Assembly: GCA_030141605.1 (NCBI GenBank)
Contig: JAQGDQ010000780.1
Coordinates: 53,965 to 96,380, forward strand
Source of the DNA: Tubiluchus corallicola
Taxonomy: Eukaryota > Priapulida > Priapulimorpha > Priapulimorphida > Tubiluchidae
Length of the DNA: 42,416 nt
Direction: 5' to 3'
The position numbers and the translations under genes are program-made. Of this stretch, positions 32,655-42,416 are shown piece by piece (the stretch's first letter is position 1; each line of letters starts with the position of its first letter). The notes beneath the pieces are model-generated. The model saw only the letters and a list, made by a program, of their open reading frames with translations, did not search any database and was not told the DNA's origin.

Positions 32655-32735
32655 CACTTTCTATGCAGCTGATGAGGCTCACGAAGGTGTATTATACTAT
32701 TTGAGACTAAAGGACATTATTAAAACTTTTACTTT
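32655..32735 (+). repeat. Diverged relative of one arm of the 10831-11218 fold-back element
   Basis: Shares TTTCT(A)TGCAGCTGATGA at 32658-32675 and, further on, TTTGAGACTAAAGGACATTA. This parallels TTTGAGATTTATGGGCATTT in the right arm. The hammerhead-like CTGATGA is kept, but no GAAA follows at the right distance. It is a single arm without its inverted partner. Confidence 0.5.
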
Positions 32736-32999
32736 ACATAAGTTAAAGTAAGAATTTGTGGACAGTTGGGTATTTCAACTGGCAAAAAATGAAAAAGTTC
32801 TCCTCAGTCCAGCATTGATGACCATATTTGTTCCTTTGGCCACAAAGCTGATTTTAATAATTTCAGCATTGTGACCAGAGCTACAAATAACTGGGACTTA
32901 TTAATAAAAGAAAGTTCATCTATGTACACTAATAAGCCTTCTCTTAATTTGCAAAGCAGTTCAATTCCTTTAACTTTATTTTCAAACACTTAGCTATTT

Positions 33000-33218
33000 G
33001 TTACTGTATCAATTTCTTTTCTACAGGTTTGCTTAATCATTACGTATTTGGTTTCTGTTAACTACTTGATTAGTGCATAATAGGCTGTGCCTACATAAAC
33101 TGTAGACATATTGGTTGTTTGTTTGTAAATTTGTACCATTGATGGATGATAACAGCAGTAGTCTGTCGAAGTGTTTGGCACAATTTTGACTACGTAAAGT
33201 AAAAGTTTTAATAAAGTT
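33000..33218 (+). repeat. Left arm of a large inverted repeat flanking exon 1 of the glycosyltransferase gene
   Basis: About 215 bp, from TTTGTTACTGTATCAATTTC to AAAGTAAAAGTTTTAATAAA. It is nearly the exact reverse complement of 34622-34831, with only scattered differences and 1-3-base gaps by eye. It contains TTTCTTTTCTACAGGT, an acceptor-like block, in the plus orientation. Confidence 0.9.
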
Positions 33219-33277
33219 GTGATGTTTTTTCGGTGCTTGAAATGAAAATTAATGAACATTCCTTTTTTCTCTGTTAA

Positions 33278-33736
33278 CCCTTTCAGTCCCAAATAATTTT
33301 TTTAATAAGAAAAAAATTTTTGGCTTGGTACTTTTGTTCAGTATGTCCATCTTGTTTACACATAATAATAATTTTTTTCTACCTGTGCCCGCGTGCTAAA
33401 TATAGCCTGTATCCCACGGGATACATTGGGATTCAGTGGAAGCATAAAATGTGCTTCATTTTGCAACTGTTGATAATTTTTTAAAGTATTTAAGACATTT
33501 AGTATGCATGCTATGCTGATCTGCACAAAGTCGTCTCTAAAGTACTGTACCTTGCGCAGTTTTTTATGCTATGTAGATTTTCTAGTTTGCCATTTTATCA
33601 CCATTTTTAGTCTATTGTTATTGGCTTAAATCAAAATAACTATTAACAGATCAAATAACTGTCAGTTTTAAAATTTTATTAATTTTAAAGGTAGAAAATA
33701 TTCTCGTATCCCACGGATACAACGGGTATGAAAGGG
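33278..33736. mobile_element. piggyBac-type MITE, copy 2 (459 bp) with intact TTAA duplications
   Basis: TTAA (33274-33277) precedes CCCTTTCAGTCCC, and GGGTATGAAAGGG precedes TTAA (33737-33740). The internal GTATCCCACGGGATAC palindrome is present once intact and once with a one-base deletion near 33707. It lies about 190 bp upstream of the first coding exon of the glycosyltransferase gene. Confidence 0.92.
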
Positions 33737-33921
33737 TTAATATAGGAGAAAACTAGAGAGAATTTATCAAAAACTTGAAATTTATCACTTTATCATTTAT
33801 TTTAACTTTTTTTTCATCATGGTTCTAAAGTAGAGAAGTTTTTTACCAAATTATAAAAAATTGGGTGTTCTACTGTCATGTAGTCAGAGTACCATGGATT
33901 CATCAACGCCCAAAACAAAGC

Positions 33922-34196
33922 ATGTTTGAACGACTCCATGCTCATCACCATCATCATCATCACTGGTCGGGAGGGATTGTCGCCTTTGGTGCAGATCTAA
34001 TCACACCGAAGCACTTTCTCCGGGACAGTTTGCGTATACTGGTCGGCTTCGTCGTCGGCATGCTTGTCAGTCATTGGCTGTTAGGCTGGCAACTTGACCA
34101 ATCATCGTGCAGAAGCGGAGTGTTCGAGGAGTGTCCGGTGTTTCTTCCATGTCCTTGGGTCTGCGAAAATGACGTCGCGGGAAATACATTACACAG
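33922..34196 (+). CDS. CSGALNACT: Exon 1 (cytosolic tail and membrane anchor) of the GalNAc-transferase-like gene
   Basis: ATG 33922 is the only in-frame ATG after an upstream stop (33826-33828). It encodes the natural His7 tract, the membrane anchor and a Cys-bearing stem. It ends ACACAG|GTATGA with two bases (AG) that join G at 35983 to make Arg92. A non-coding leader exon further upstream is possible (CATGTAG at 33878-33884 could be an acceptor). Confidence 0.8.
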
Positions 34197-37100
34197 GTAT
34201 GACAAACTGCATTGCCAAAAATTACAAAGACAAATTACAATGTTGAAATAAAATTAATGACAAACTGCACTACCAAAAATTACAAAGACAAATTGCAATG
34301 TTGAAATAAAATTAATGACAAACTACATTACATTAGAAGACAGACAAAAATTCCTTTCACAACGTGAGTACGATTTGCACATAAAATTGTTATAATGTCA
34401 TTTTTTAAGGCGATTCTTCTGAAACCTACTTCAGATACCGCTTTTCTTGTCCTTTAATTCAATGCTTGTGAAAAGCGTGAGAAGAATTTAGTAACAAAAT
34501 AGTGATAGGCATCTCGTGTAATTAGTAAAACCACTTTGAAGTCGCATGCATTTAATGCTTGGGTGCTGCCGTTTTGAAAACTCATTCTTCCACCAATGAT
34601 GTCATTCATTGACCGAATTTAATTTTATTAAAACTTTTACTTTACATAGTCAAAATTGTGCCAAACACTTCGACAGACTGCTGCTGTTATCATCATCAAT
34701 GGTAAATTTACAAACAAACAACCAATATGTCTACAGTTTATGTAGGCAGCCTATTATGCACTAATCAAGTAGTTAACAGAAACCAAATACGTAATGATTA
34801 AGCAGACCTGTAGAAAAGAAATTGATGCAGTAACTTAAGCTCTAATAATGTATTTACAAAAAGCCAAATACGTAATGATTAAGCAAACCTGTAGAAAAGA
34901 AATTGATGCAGTAACTTAAGCTCTTATAATGTATTTACAAAAAGCCAAATACGTAATGATTAAGCAGACCTGTAGAAAAGAAATTGATACAGTAACTTAA
35001 GCTCTAATAATGTATTTGCAAAAAGCCAAATACGTAATGATTAAGCAGACCTGTAGAAAAGAAATAGACACAGAACAACCAAAAAACAAAAACCAAAACA
35101 AAAAAAAAAAAACAACAACCAAAAACAAAAACCAAAACAAAAACAACCAAAAAAAAAAACAAACAACCAAAAAACAAAAACCAAAACAAAAACAACAAAC
35201 CAAAACAAAACCAAAACAAAAACAACCAAAAAAAAAACAGTAACTTAAGCTCTAATAATGTATTTACAAAAAGCCAAATACGTAATGATTAAGCAGACCT
35301 GTAGAAAAGAAATTGATACAGTAACTTAAGCTCTAATAATGTATTTACAAAAAGCCAAATACGTAATGATTAAGCAGACCTGTAGAAAAGAAATTGATAC
35401 AGTAACTTAAGCTCTAATAATGTATTTACAAAAAGCCAAATACGTAATGAATAAGCAGACCTGTAGAAAAGAAATTGATACAGTAACTTAAGCTCTAATA
35501 ATGTATTTACAAAAAGCCAAATACGTAATGATTAAGCAGACCTGTAGAAAAGAAATATATACAGTAACTTAAGCTCTATTGATGTATTTGCAAAAAGCCA
35601 AATACGTAATGATTAAGCAGACCTGTAGAAAAGAAATATATACAGTAACAAGTAGGTAAGTGTTTGAATTTCAGACAACGTACTGCCAATTTCTCTCAAA
35701 GATATAATAAGCTTAAAATCAAATATGATTAGATACCTGGTTTTGTGATATTTTTGCATGAACATTAGGTAAGCTGCAGAAGTTTGAGTGAGTTTAAGCA
35801 GCACGATAATAGTGACTATTGTATTGATAATAATGAAGTAAATAAATAAATAAAAATAACAAATTAACTAACATAAACATGTTGTCAACTGTCTGCTGAG
35901 TTTTATTTCAAAAACTATTTTCAACGATGGATGCCATTTACTAAAATCTTGAAATTCTGAGAGTTACGACGTTTCATTTTAGGTATCAGCCAAAAACAAG
36001 ATTTGAGGTCGTCAGCTATGAGTACTTTGATAGCGAATATCATTTGTACGGAAACTATCATGACAACCCAAAAATCAACATGTACGGTTACCATAGAAAC
36101 GGCATCAAGCAAATATTATACGTGTCTAGTCAACACATACGTTACCAGTATGATAGAAACTGGGACATTAAAAGTGTTATCGGTGGCTATGTAAAATTTG
36201 AGCCAGACGGTCATTACGAGTACATCTTAGATGTCATTGTTAAAAACAATGTGAACAATTCGGAGTTTGTTGATCGGATAGAGCTGTACCAGCCACTGTG
36301 CGGTGTGAAAGCTGCTAGAGGGAGCCACACGTCAAATTCTGAGCAAGTTTATATTCTACTACCTATAAGCGATTCTGTGATTCAGCGATTTAAAAAGTTT
36401 CTCGTCCATTACGAAGAAGAATTTTTACGGACTAAAGAAAACGTGCATTTGCTAGTCACTCTGTCTGCCAGAGATCAAGCCACGATTGCAGAAGTACGAA
36501 GTATTTTGGATGGGTACCCATCTACGGCGGTGACTCTGCATGAACTGAGTGGTGATTTTAACAGAGCAAAAGCTTTAGACTGGATGACTAGGCAGTTACC
36601 TCAGAGAGCTTTGCTATTCTTCTGTGATGTAGATGTGATTGTTCACAAAAGTTTTCTTCATCGGTGCAGAAAAAATGCAAAAATAGGTAATTATGCTTTC
36701 TTAGGTTAGTATAACTTAGTAGGTGTCTCTGAACTCCTTTAGGACTGTAAGCATTTGGTACATTTTACATAGGTTCATGAAAAACTGCTCTCACTAAGCA
36801 TTTGCTACATTTTACATGGGTTCATGAAGAACTGTTCTCACTAAGCATTTGCTACATTTTGCTTGGGTTCATGAAGAACTGTTCTCACTAAGCATTTGCT
36901 GCATTTTGCTTGGGTTCATGAAGAACTGTTCTCACTAAGCATTTGCTGCATTTTGCTTGGGTTCATGAAAAACTGTTCTCACTAAGCATTTGCTACATTT
37001 TGCTTGGGTTCATGAAGAACTGTTCTCACTAAGCATTTGCTGCATTTTGCTTGGGTTCATGAAAAACTGTTCTCACTAAGCATTTGCTACATTTTGCTTG

Positions 37101-40100
37101 GGTTCATGAAAAACTGTTCTCACTAAGCATTTGCTGCATTTTGCATGGGTTCATGAAAAACTGTCCTCACGAAGCATTTGCTGCATTTTGCTTGGGTTCA
37201 TGAAAAACTGTTCTCACTAAGCATTTGCTACATTTTGCTTGGGTTCATGAAGAACTGTTCTCACTAAGCATTTGCTACATTTTGCTTGGGTTCATGAAAA
37301 ACTGTTCTCACTAAGCATTTGCTGCATTTTACTTGGGTTCATGAAGAACTGTTCTCACTAAGCATTTGCTACATTTTGCTTGGGTTCATGAAAAACTGTT
37401 CTCACTAAGCATTTGCTGCATTTTGCATGGGTTCATGAAAAACTGTTCTCACTAAGCATTTGCTGCATTTTGCGTGAGTTCATGAAAAACTGTTCTCACT
37501 AAGCATTTGCTGCATTTTCCTTGGGTTCATGAAAAACTGTTCTCACTAAGCATTTGCTACATTTTACTTGGGTTCATGAAAAACTGTTCTCACTAAGCAT
37601 TTGCTACATTTTGCATGGGTTCATGAAAAACTGTTCTCACTAAGCATTTGCTACATTTTGCTTGGGTTCATGAAGAACTGTTCTCACTAAGCATTTGCTA
37701 CATTTTGCTTGGGTTCATGAAAAACTGTTCTCACTAAGCATTTGCTACATTTTGCTTGGGTTCATGAAAAACTGTTCTCACTAAGCATTTGCTGCATTTT
37801 ACATGGGTTCATGAAGAACTGTTCTCACTAAGCATTTGCTGCATTTTACATGGGTTCATGAAGAACTGTTCTCACTAAGCATTTGCTGCATTTTACTTGG
37901 GTTCATGAAGAACTGTTCTCACTAAGCATTTGCTACATTTTGCTTGGGTTCATGAAAAACTGTTCTCACTAAGCATTTGCTACATTTTACTTGGGTTCAT
38001 GAAAAACTGTTCTCACTAAGCATTTGCTACATTTTGCTTGGGTTCATGAAAAACTGTTCTCACTAAGCATTTGCTGCATTTTGCTTGGGTTCATGAAAAA
38101 CTGTTCTCACTAAGCATTTGCTGCATTTTGCTTGGGTTCATGAAGAACTGTTCTCACTAAGCATTTGCTGCATTTTGCTTGGGTTCATGAAAAACTGTTC
38201 TCACTAAGCATTTGCTGCATTTTGCTTGGGTTCATGAAAAACTGTTCTCACTAAGCGTTTGCTACATTTTGCATGGGTTCATGAAAAACTGTTCTCACTA
38301 AGCATTTGCTGCATTTTACTTGGGTTCATGAAAAACTGTTCTCACTAAGCATTTGCTACATTTTACTTGGGTTCATGAAAAACTGTTCTCACTAAGCATT
38401 TGCTACATTTTGCATGGGTTCATGAAAAACTGTTCTCACTAAGCATTTGCTACATTTTGCTTGGGTTCATGAAGAACTGTTCTCACTAAGCATTTGCTAC
38501 ATTTTGCTTGGGTTCATGAAAAACTGTTCTCACTAAGCATTTGCTACATTTTGCTTGGGTTCATGAAAAACTGTTCTCACTAAGCATTTGCTGCATTTTA
38601 CATGGGTTCATGAAGAACTGTTCTCACTAAGCATTTGCTGCATTTTACATGGGTTCATGAAGAACTGTTCTCACTAAGCATTTGCTACATTTTGCTTGGG
38701 TTCATGAAGAACTGTTCTCACTAAGCATTTGCTGCATTTTGCTTGGGTTCATGAAAAACTGTTCTCACTAAGCATTTGCTGCATTTTGCTTGGGTTCATG
38801 AAAAACTGTTCTCACTAAGCATTTGCTGCATTTTGCTTGGGTTCATGAAAAACTGTTCTCACTAAGCATTTGCTACATTTTGCTTGGGTTCATGAAAAAC
38901 TGTTCTCACTACATTTGCTGCATTTTGATGGGTTCATGAAAAACTGTTCTCACTAAGCATTTGCTACATTTTGCTTGGGTTCATGAAGAACTGTTCTCAC
39001 TAAGCATTTGCTGCATTTTGCTTGGGTTCATGAAAAACTGTTCTCACTAAGCATTTGCTGCATTTTGCTTGGGTTCATGAAAAACTGTTCTCACTAAGCA
39101 TTTGCTGCATTTTGCGTGAGTTCATGAAAAACTGCTCTCACTAAGCATTTGCTACATTTTGCTTGGGTTCATAAAGAACTGTTCTCACTAAGCATTTGCT
39201 ACATTTTGCTTGGGTTCATGAAGAACTGTTCTCACTAAGCATTTGCTGCATTTTGCTTGGGTTCATGAAAAACTGTTCTCACTAAGCATTTGCTACATTT
39301 TGCTTGGGTTCATGAAGAACTGTTCTCACTAAGCATTTGCTGCATTTTGCTTGGGTTCATAAAGAACTGTTCTCACTAAGCATTTGCTACATTTTGCTTG
39401 GGTTCATGAAGAACTGTTCTCACTAAGCATTTGCTACATTTTGCTTGGGTTCATGAAGAACTGTCCTCACTAAGCATTTGCTGCATTTTGCTTGGGTTCA
39501 TGAAGAACTGTTCTCACTAAGCATTTGCTGCGTTTTGCGTGAGTTCATGAAAAACTGCTCTCACTAAGCATTTGCTGCATTTTACATGGGTTCATGAAGA
39601 ACTGTTCTCACTAAGCATTTGCTACATTTTGCTTGGGTTCATGAAGAACTGTTCTCACTAAGCATTTGCTGCATTTTGCTTGGGTTCATGAAAAACTGCT
39701 CTCACTAAGCATTTGCTACATTTTGCTTGGGTTCATGAAGAACTGTTCTCACTAAGCATTTGCTACATTTTGCATGGGTTCATGAAAAACTGTTCTCACT
39801 AAGCATTTGCTACATTTTGCTTGGGTTCATGAAAAACTGTTCTCACTAAGCATTTGCTGCATTTTGCTTGGGTTCATGAAAACTGTTCTCACTAAGCATT
39901 TGCTCTTTTCTGGTTCATGAAAAACTGCCTCACTAAGCATTTGCTCATTTCTGCAAAAACTCTCACTAAGCATTTGCTCATTTTCTGGGTTCATGAAAAA
40001 CTGCTCTCACTAAGCATTTGCTACATTTTGCTTGGGTTCATGAAAAACTGTTCTCACTAAGCATTTGCTGCATTTTGCTTGGGTTCATGAAAAACTGCTC

Positions 40101-42416
40101 TCACTAAGCATTTGCTGCATTTTACTTGGGTTCATGAAAAACTGTTCTCACTAAGCATTTGCTGCATTTTGCTTGGGTTCATGAAAAACTGTTCTCACTA
40201 AGCATTTGCTACATTTTGCATGGGTTCATGAAACTGTTCTCACTAAGCATTTGCTACTTTGCTTGGGTTCATGAAAAACTGTTCTCACTAACATTTGCTG
40301 CATTTTGGTTCATGAAAAACTGTTCTCACTAAGCATTTGCTGCATTTTGCTTGGGTTCATGAAAAACTGCTCACTAAGCATTTGCTGCATTTTACATGGG
40401 TTCATGAAGAACTGTTCTCACTAAGCATTTGCCACATTTTGCTTGGGTTCATGAAGAACTGTTCTCACTAAGCATTTGCTACATTTTGCTTTTCATGAAC
40501 TGTTCTCACTAAGCATTTTTGGGTTCATGAAAAACTGTTCTCACTAAGCATTTGCTACATTTTGCTTGGGTTCATGAAGAACTGTTCTCACTAAGCATTT
40601 GCTGCATTTTGCTTGGGTTCATGAAAAACTGCTCTCACTAAGCATTTGCTACATTTTGCTTGGGTTCATGAAGAACTGTTCTCACTAAGCATTTGCTGCA
40701 TTTTGCTTGGGTTCATGAAGAACTGTTCTCACTAAGCATTTGCTACATTTTGCTTGGGTTCATGAAGAACTGTTCTCACTAAGCATTTGCTGCATTTTGC
40801 TTGGGTTCATGAAAACCTGTTCTCACTAAGCATTTGCTGCATTTTGCTTGGGTTCATGAAAAAAAACTGCTCTCACTGTGTAGCAACTATATTGTATTTG
40901 ATAATTTTTGTAGGTTTCTATTCCTCACACAATAGATTTTCATTCAGAATTATACATGAAATGCATTTGCTTACCATGACAAATTAGAAATCGGTTTTTG
41001 AGGAAAAAAATCCTTTTAAAACGAGTATGATATATGCATAAAATTGTTGTAAATTAATATAATTTTTTCTGAAACCTACTTCAGGTACCTACTTTAATAT
41101 TCTAGCATCAAATTGTCAAGAAAATGTTCAAAGAATAGTAAAAATCTAAATTATAACCCCATACTCACTTTTCAGGCTACAAATTAGAACTGCAATTGTA
41201 AAAAATTTGAATTTTCAGTCTCCAATAATATCTTGTGGAAGCAATCATTTCGCATCAGGGATTTTTTTCTCTTGTTAAGCCAAGATCTTCGTTAGAAAGA
41301 GCCTTCTCCGTGGTTTTAATGTAATTTTAATGTGCTCTTGCAAAGTCCATAGCAACCACTCTTTCGTACGGTTGCTAAGTGTTTTGTAGAAATGTGACAA
41401 AAAACAATGGCTAAGTTTAACAGTGATTTTCTCAAGATTGTTTTTCAGTGCGCAGCCTGCACCTTAGAAATAACATAGAGTAATTAGCCTGGTATCAAAA
41501 TGATTCTCATGAAATGGAGATTTAGTATATGTGAATAACTTGAAAAGCTTATTTGCTGATTTATGGATGATTTTGTTACGCAAGCACACATATATTCATT
41601 GTTCAGGAGTGAGGATCAATTTGAGTAAAAATTATTGATCAAATCTATTGTAATTTTATTTTTCTCTCATGATATTACTAGAATTTTTAAGATATAGAAG
41701 TTTTGTAATATTGTAAATTGTATTTAAGATTATAATTTTGTGCCCGATGACTATTCTAGAACTCATTTATGGAAAATATATATATTTCTACATAGGGAGA
41801 AAATTGGTGGTATTTTATGTAATGAAGTATTTTTCCTATAACTGGTGTATTTTACTATTTTTTCATACTATAGGTAAGCAAGTATTTTATCCCACAGTTT
41901 TTACACAATACAATCCAAAGATGGTGAAGGAATACTCCGGAAATGTACAAATAGAGGATTTGCTTGTCATAAACAAGTACACAGGTATGTAATGTTTTTT
42001 TTTGTTATTTACACGATACTTTTGCTTGTTTAAACATGAGTTTGCTTCATTTGCCTGGTCTCAGGTGGCATAAATCCGGTGGCACGGTTTGCTAGTATAC
42101 GTGCAGTATAAGCAGGTTTTAGAAAAAGAATTTTTTTTTGGGAGAGCATAGCTGTATTGCACGTGTTTGCTTGTTATTTTTGTGTACTTTTGACTATATA
42201 CCTCTTTAACCATAGACAGGATGTCATTGTTTGTTACAGTCTAACAACATAAAATACCCAGTGTCAGCATTTTGAGTGGAAAATTCCGTGGAAAGTTTTA
42301 GAGAAGTTAGAAATAGCTGGATTAGTTGCTGGGGAATTTAAATAAAGAAATTTCGGTACTTTTTTAACTTCAGTAAATTAATCTACCCCAGACACTTTTC
42401 GCTATGAATTCGTAAG
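33922..42416 (+). CDS. CSGALNACT: Chondroitin sulfate N-acetylgalactosaminyltransferase-like gene, partial (three exons, runs off window)
   Basis: Coding exons are 33922-34196, 35983-36686 and 41874-41984. Intron phases are 2, 1 and 1, all GT-AG. The joined reading gives 363 residues plus one base. The N-terminus is type II: a short cytosolic tail with seven consecutive His (8-14), then a membrane anchor (about 36-56, SLRILVGFVVGMLVSHWLLGW shown by its span). The luminal part carries VYILLPISDSVIQRFKKFL, a DFNRAKALDW donor-site-type motif and the metal-binding DVD in FFCDVDV (307-309). The last exon reads YPTVFTQYNP and LLVINKYTG. In chondroitin GalNAc-transferases the latter precedes the W-R-D-x-G-F-G motif, which lies beyond this window. 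Such enzymes add GalNAc to the linker or growing chondroitin chain in the Golgi. CHSY/CHPF relatives share the fold. The YTQYNP and VI-K-x-TG spacing favour CSGALNACT. Confidence 0.85.
34199..34316. repeat. 58-bp tandem duplication directly at the exon-1 donor
   Basis: ATGACAAACTGC(A)TTGCC and ATGACAAACTGCACTACC start 58 bp apart (34199 and 34257) and share ATTACAAAGACAAATT and AATGTTGAAATAAAATTA. A third partial start follows at 34315. Confidence 0.9.
34622..34831 (-). repeat. Right arm of the large inverted repeat
   Basis: Reverse complement of 33000-33218. The arms are separated by about 1.4 kb holding the piggyBac MITE and exon 1. The outer end of this arm is the seed sequence of the 81-bp array that follows. 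Confidence 0.9.
34830..35646. repeat. 81-bp tandem array, about eight copies, with a CAAAA-rich insertion
   Basis: Units start GTAACTTAAGCTCTAATAAT at 34830, 34911, 34992 and onward. The first about 30 bases of the pattern are followed by AAAGCCAAATACGTAATGAT and TAAGCAGACCTGTAGAAAAG. On the minus strand each unit carries TTTCTTTTCTACAGGT, an acceptor-like block. One unit is interrupted by (CAAAA/CCAAAA)n sequence at 35070-35238. Confidence 0.9.
35070..35238. repeat. CAAAA/CCAAAA low-complexity insertion
   Basis: About 170 bp composed of ACAACCAAAAAACAAAAACC-type sequence, sharply inserted in the 81-bp array. This kind of tract is prone to assembly error. Confidence 0.9.
35983..36686 (+). 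CDS. CSGALNACT: Exon 2 (core glycosyltransferase domain with DVD) of the GalNAc-transferase-like gene
   Basis: 704 nt, starting with G to finish Arg92, then YQPKTRFEVVSYEYF. It contains the conserved FNRAKALDW segment and FFCDVDV (metal-binding Asp codons at 36626 and 36632). It ends AAAATAG|GTAATT in phase 1. No frameshift or stop. Confidence 0.88.
36687..41873 (+). other. Intron 2 of the GalNAc-transferase-like gene (5187 bp)
   Basis: Phase-1 GT-AG intron. About 4.1 kb of it is the 47-bp minisatellite. The remaining 3' part (40880-41873) is AT-rich unique sequence. A block near 41020-41095, ending GAAACCTACTTCAG, resembles 34375-34433 in intron 1. Confidence 0.85.
36745..40878. repeat. 47-bp minisatellite, about 88 copies
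   Basis: The unit is AAGCATTTGCTACATTTTGC, then TTGGGTTCATGAAGAACTGT, then TCTCACT. Three main sites vary among units: CTAC/CTGC, GCTT/GCAT/ACAT/ACTT, and GAAG/GAAA. Truncated units cluster at 38908-38935, 39880-39990, 40230-40310 and 40485-40515. The same ordered series of seven unit types starts at about 37557 and 38356, exactly 799 bp (17 units) apart. Confidence 0.97.
41874..41984 (+). CDS. CSGALNACT: Exon 3 of the GalNAc-transferase-like gene
   Basis: 111 nt after acceptor CATACTATAG. The first bases GT complete Gly with the G of exon 2. It reads KQVFYPTVFTQYNPKMVKEY and ends KYTG before donor ACAG|GTATGT (phase 1). The family's W-R-D-x-G-F-G-M and E-D-V-D-L segments should lie in the next exon beyond this window. 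Confidence 0.87.
41985..42416 (+). other. Start of intron 3 of the GalNAc-transferase-like gene, to window end
   Basis: Begins with donor GTATGT. AT-rich, with no further exon recognised before the end of the window. Confidence 0.7.

Larger units (their letters stand above)
34197..35982 (+). other. Intron 1 of the GalNAc-transferase-like gene (1786 bp)
   Basis: Phase-2 GT-AG intron. Contents: a 58-bp duplication starting at the donor (34199-34316), the right arm of the large inverted repeat, and the 81-bp array. The acceptor is TTTCATTTTAG. Confidence 0.85.

Noticed and set aside
34997-35243. Phe/Trp/Cys-rich minus-strand frames and Lys/Asn/Gln plus-strand frame
   Set aside because: Products of the CAAAA low-complexity tract only.
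36745-40878. CRISPR-like array
   Set aside because: There are no unique spacers between repeats, the units abut directly, and the setting is an animal intron.

Overview
The window is AT-rich animal DNA of about 42 kb. Genes are split by GT-AG introns and sit among dense tandem repeats, microsatellites, retroelement fragments and short inverted-repeat transposons. A protostome invertebrate fits best: one gene is a secreted chitin-deacetylase-family protein with a chitin-binding domain, another is a chondroitin N-acetylgalactosaminyltransferase-like enzyme. A mollusc or other marine lineage is possible, but the sequence does not settle the phylum.

Layout. 1-13.7 kb is gene-poor. It holds consecutive minisatellites with units of about 35, 23, 140-156, 15, 32 and 61 bp, GA and GAAT/GAAC simple repeats, two minus-strand non-LTR retrotransposon tails, and a fold-back element whose arms both carry a hammerhead-like core. 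13.76-23.6 kb is a three-exon plus-strand gene with a TATA promoter. It encodes a 517-residue secreted protein (signal peptide, CBM14, LDLa, CE4) whose metal-binding and catalytic positions are largely replaced, so it looks like a pseudo-deacetylase. Its introns hold a hAT-type and a piggyBac-type MITE, a TIR/fold-back element, another hAT-type element, and a 38-bp array that repeats the acceptor of exon 2 about eight times. 23.6-33 kb is mostly non-coding, with retroelement pieces, a 258-bp GA tract, and one isolated minus-strand candidate exon for a WBP1/VOPP1-like cysteine-rich membrane protein at 26067-26216. 33.9 kb to the end holds the first three recognised coding exons of the chondroitin GalNAc-transferase-like gene (plus strand, running off the window). 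Exon 1 lies inside a large inverted repeat, intron 1 holds an 81-bp array, and intron 2 is about 80% a 47-bp minisatellite of about 88 copies.

Both main genes act on extracellular polysaccharides: one is a secreted chitin-binding protein, the other a Golgi enzyme for chondroitin chains. Nothing shows they are co-regulated. The points most worth checking are the degenerate active site, the arrays that multiply splice-site sequences, the hammerhead-like fold-back element, and the candidate exon whose splice acceptor abuts a retroelement tail.
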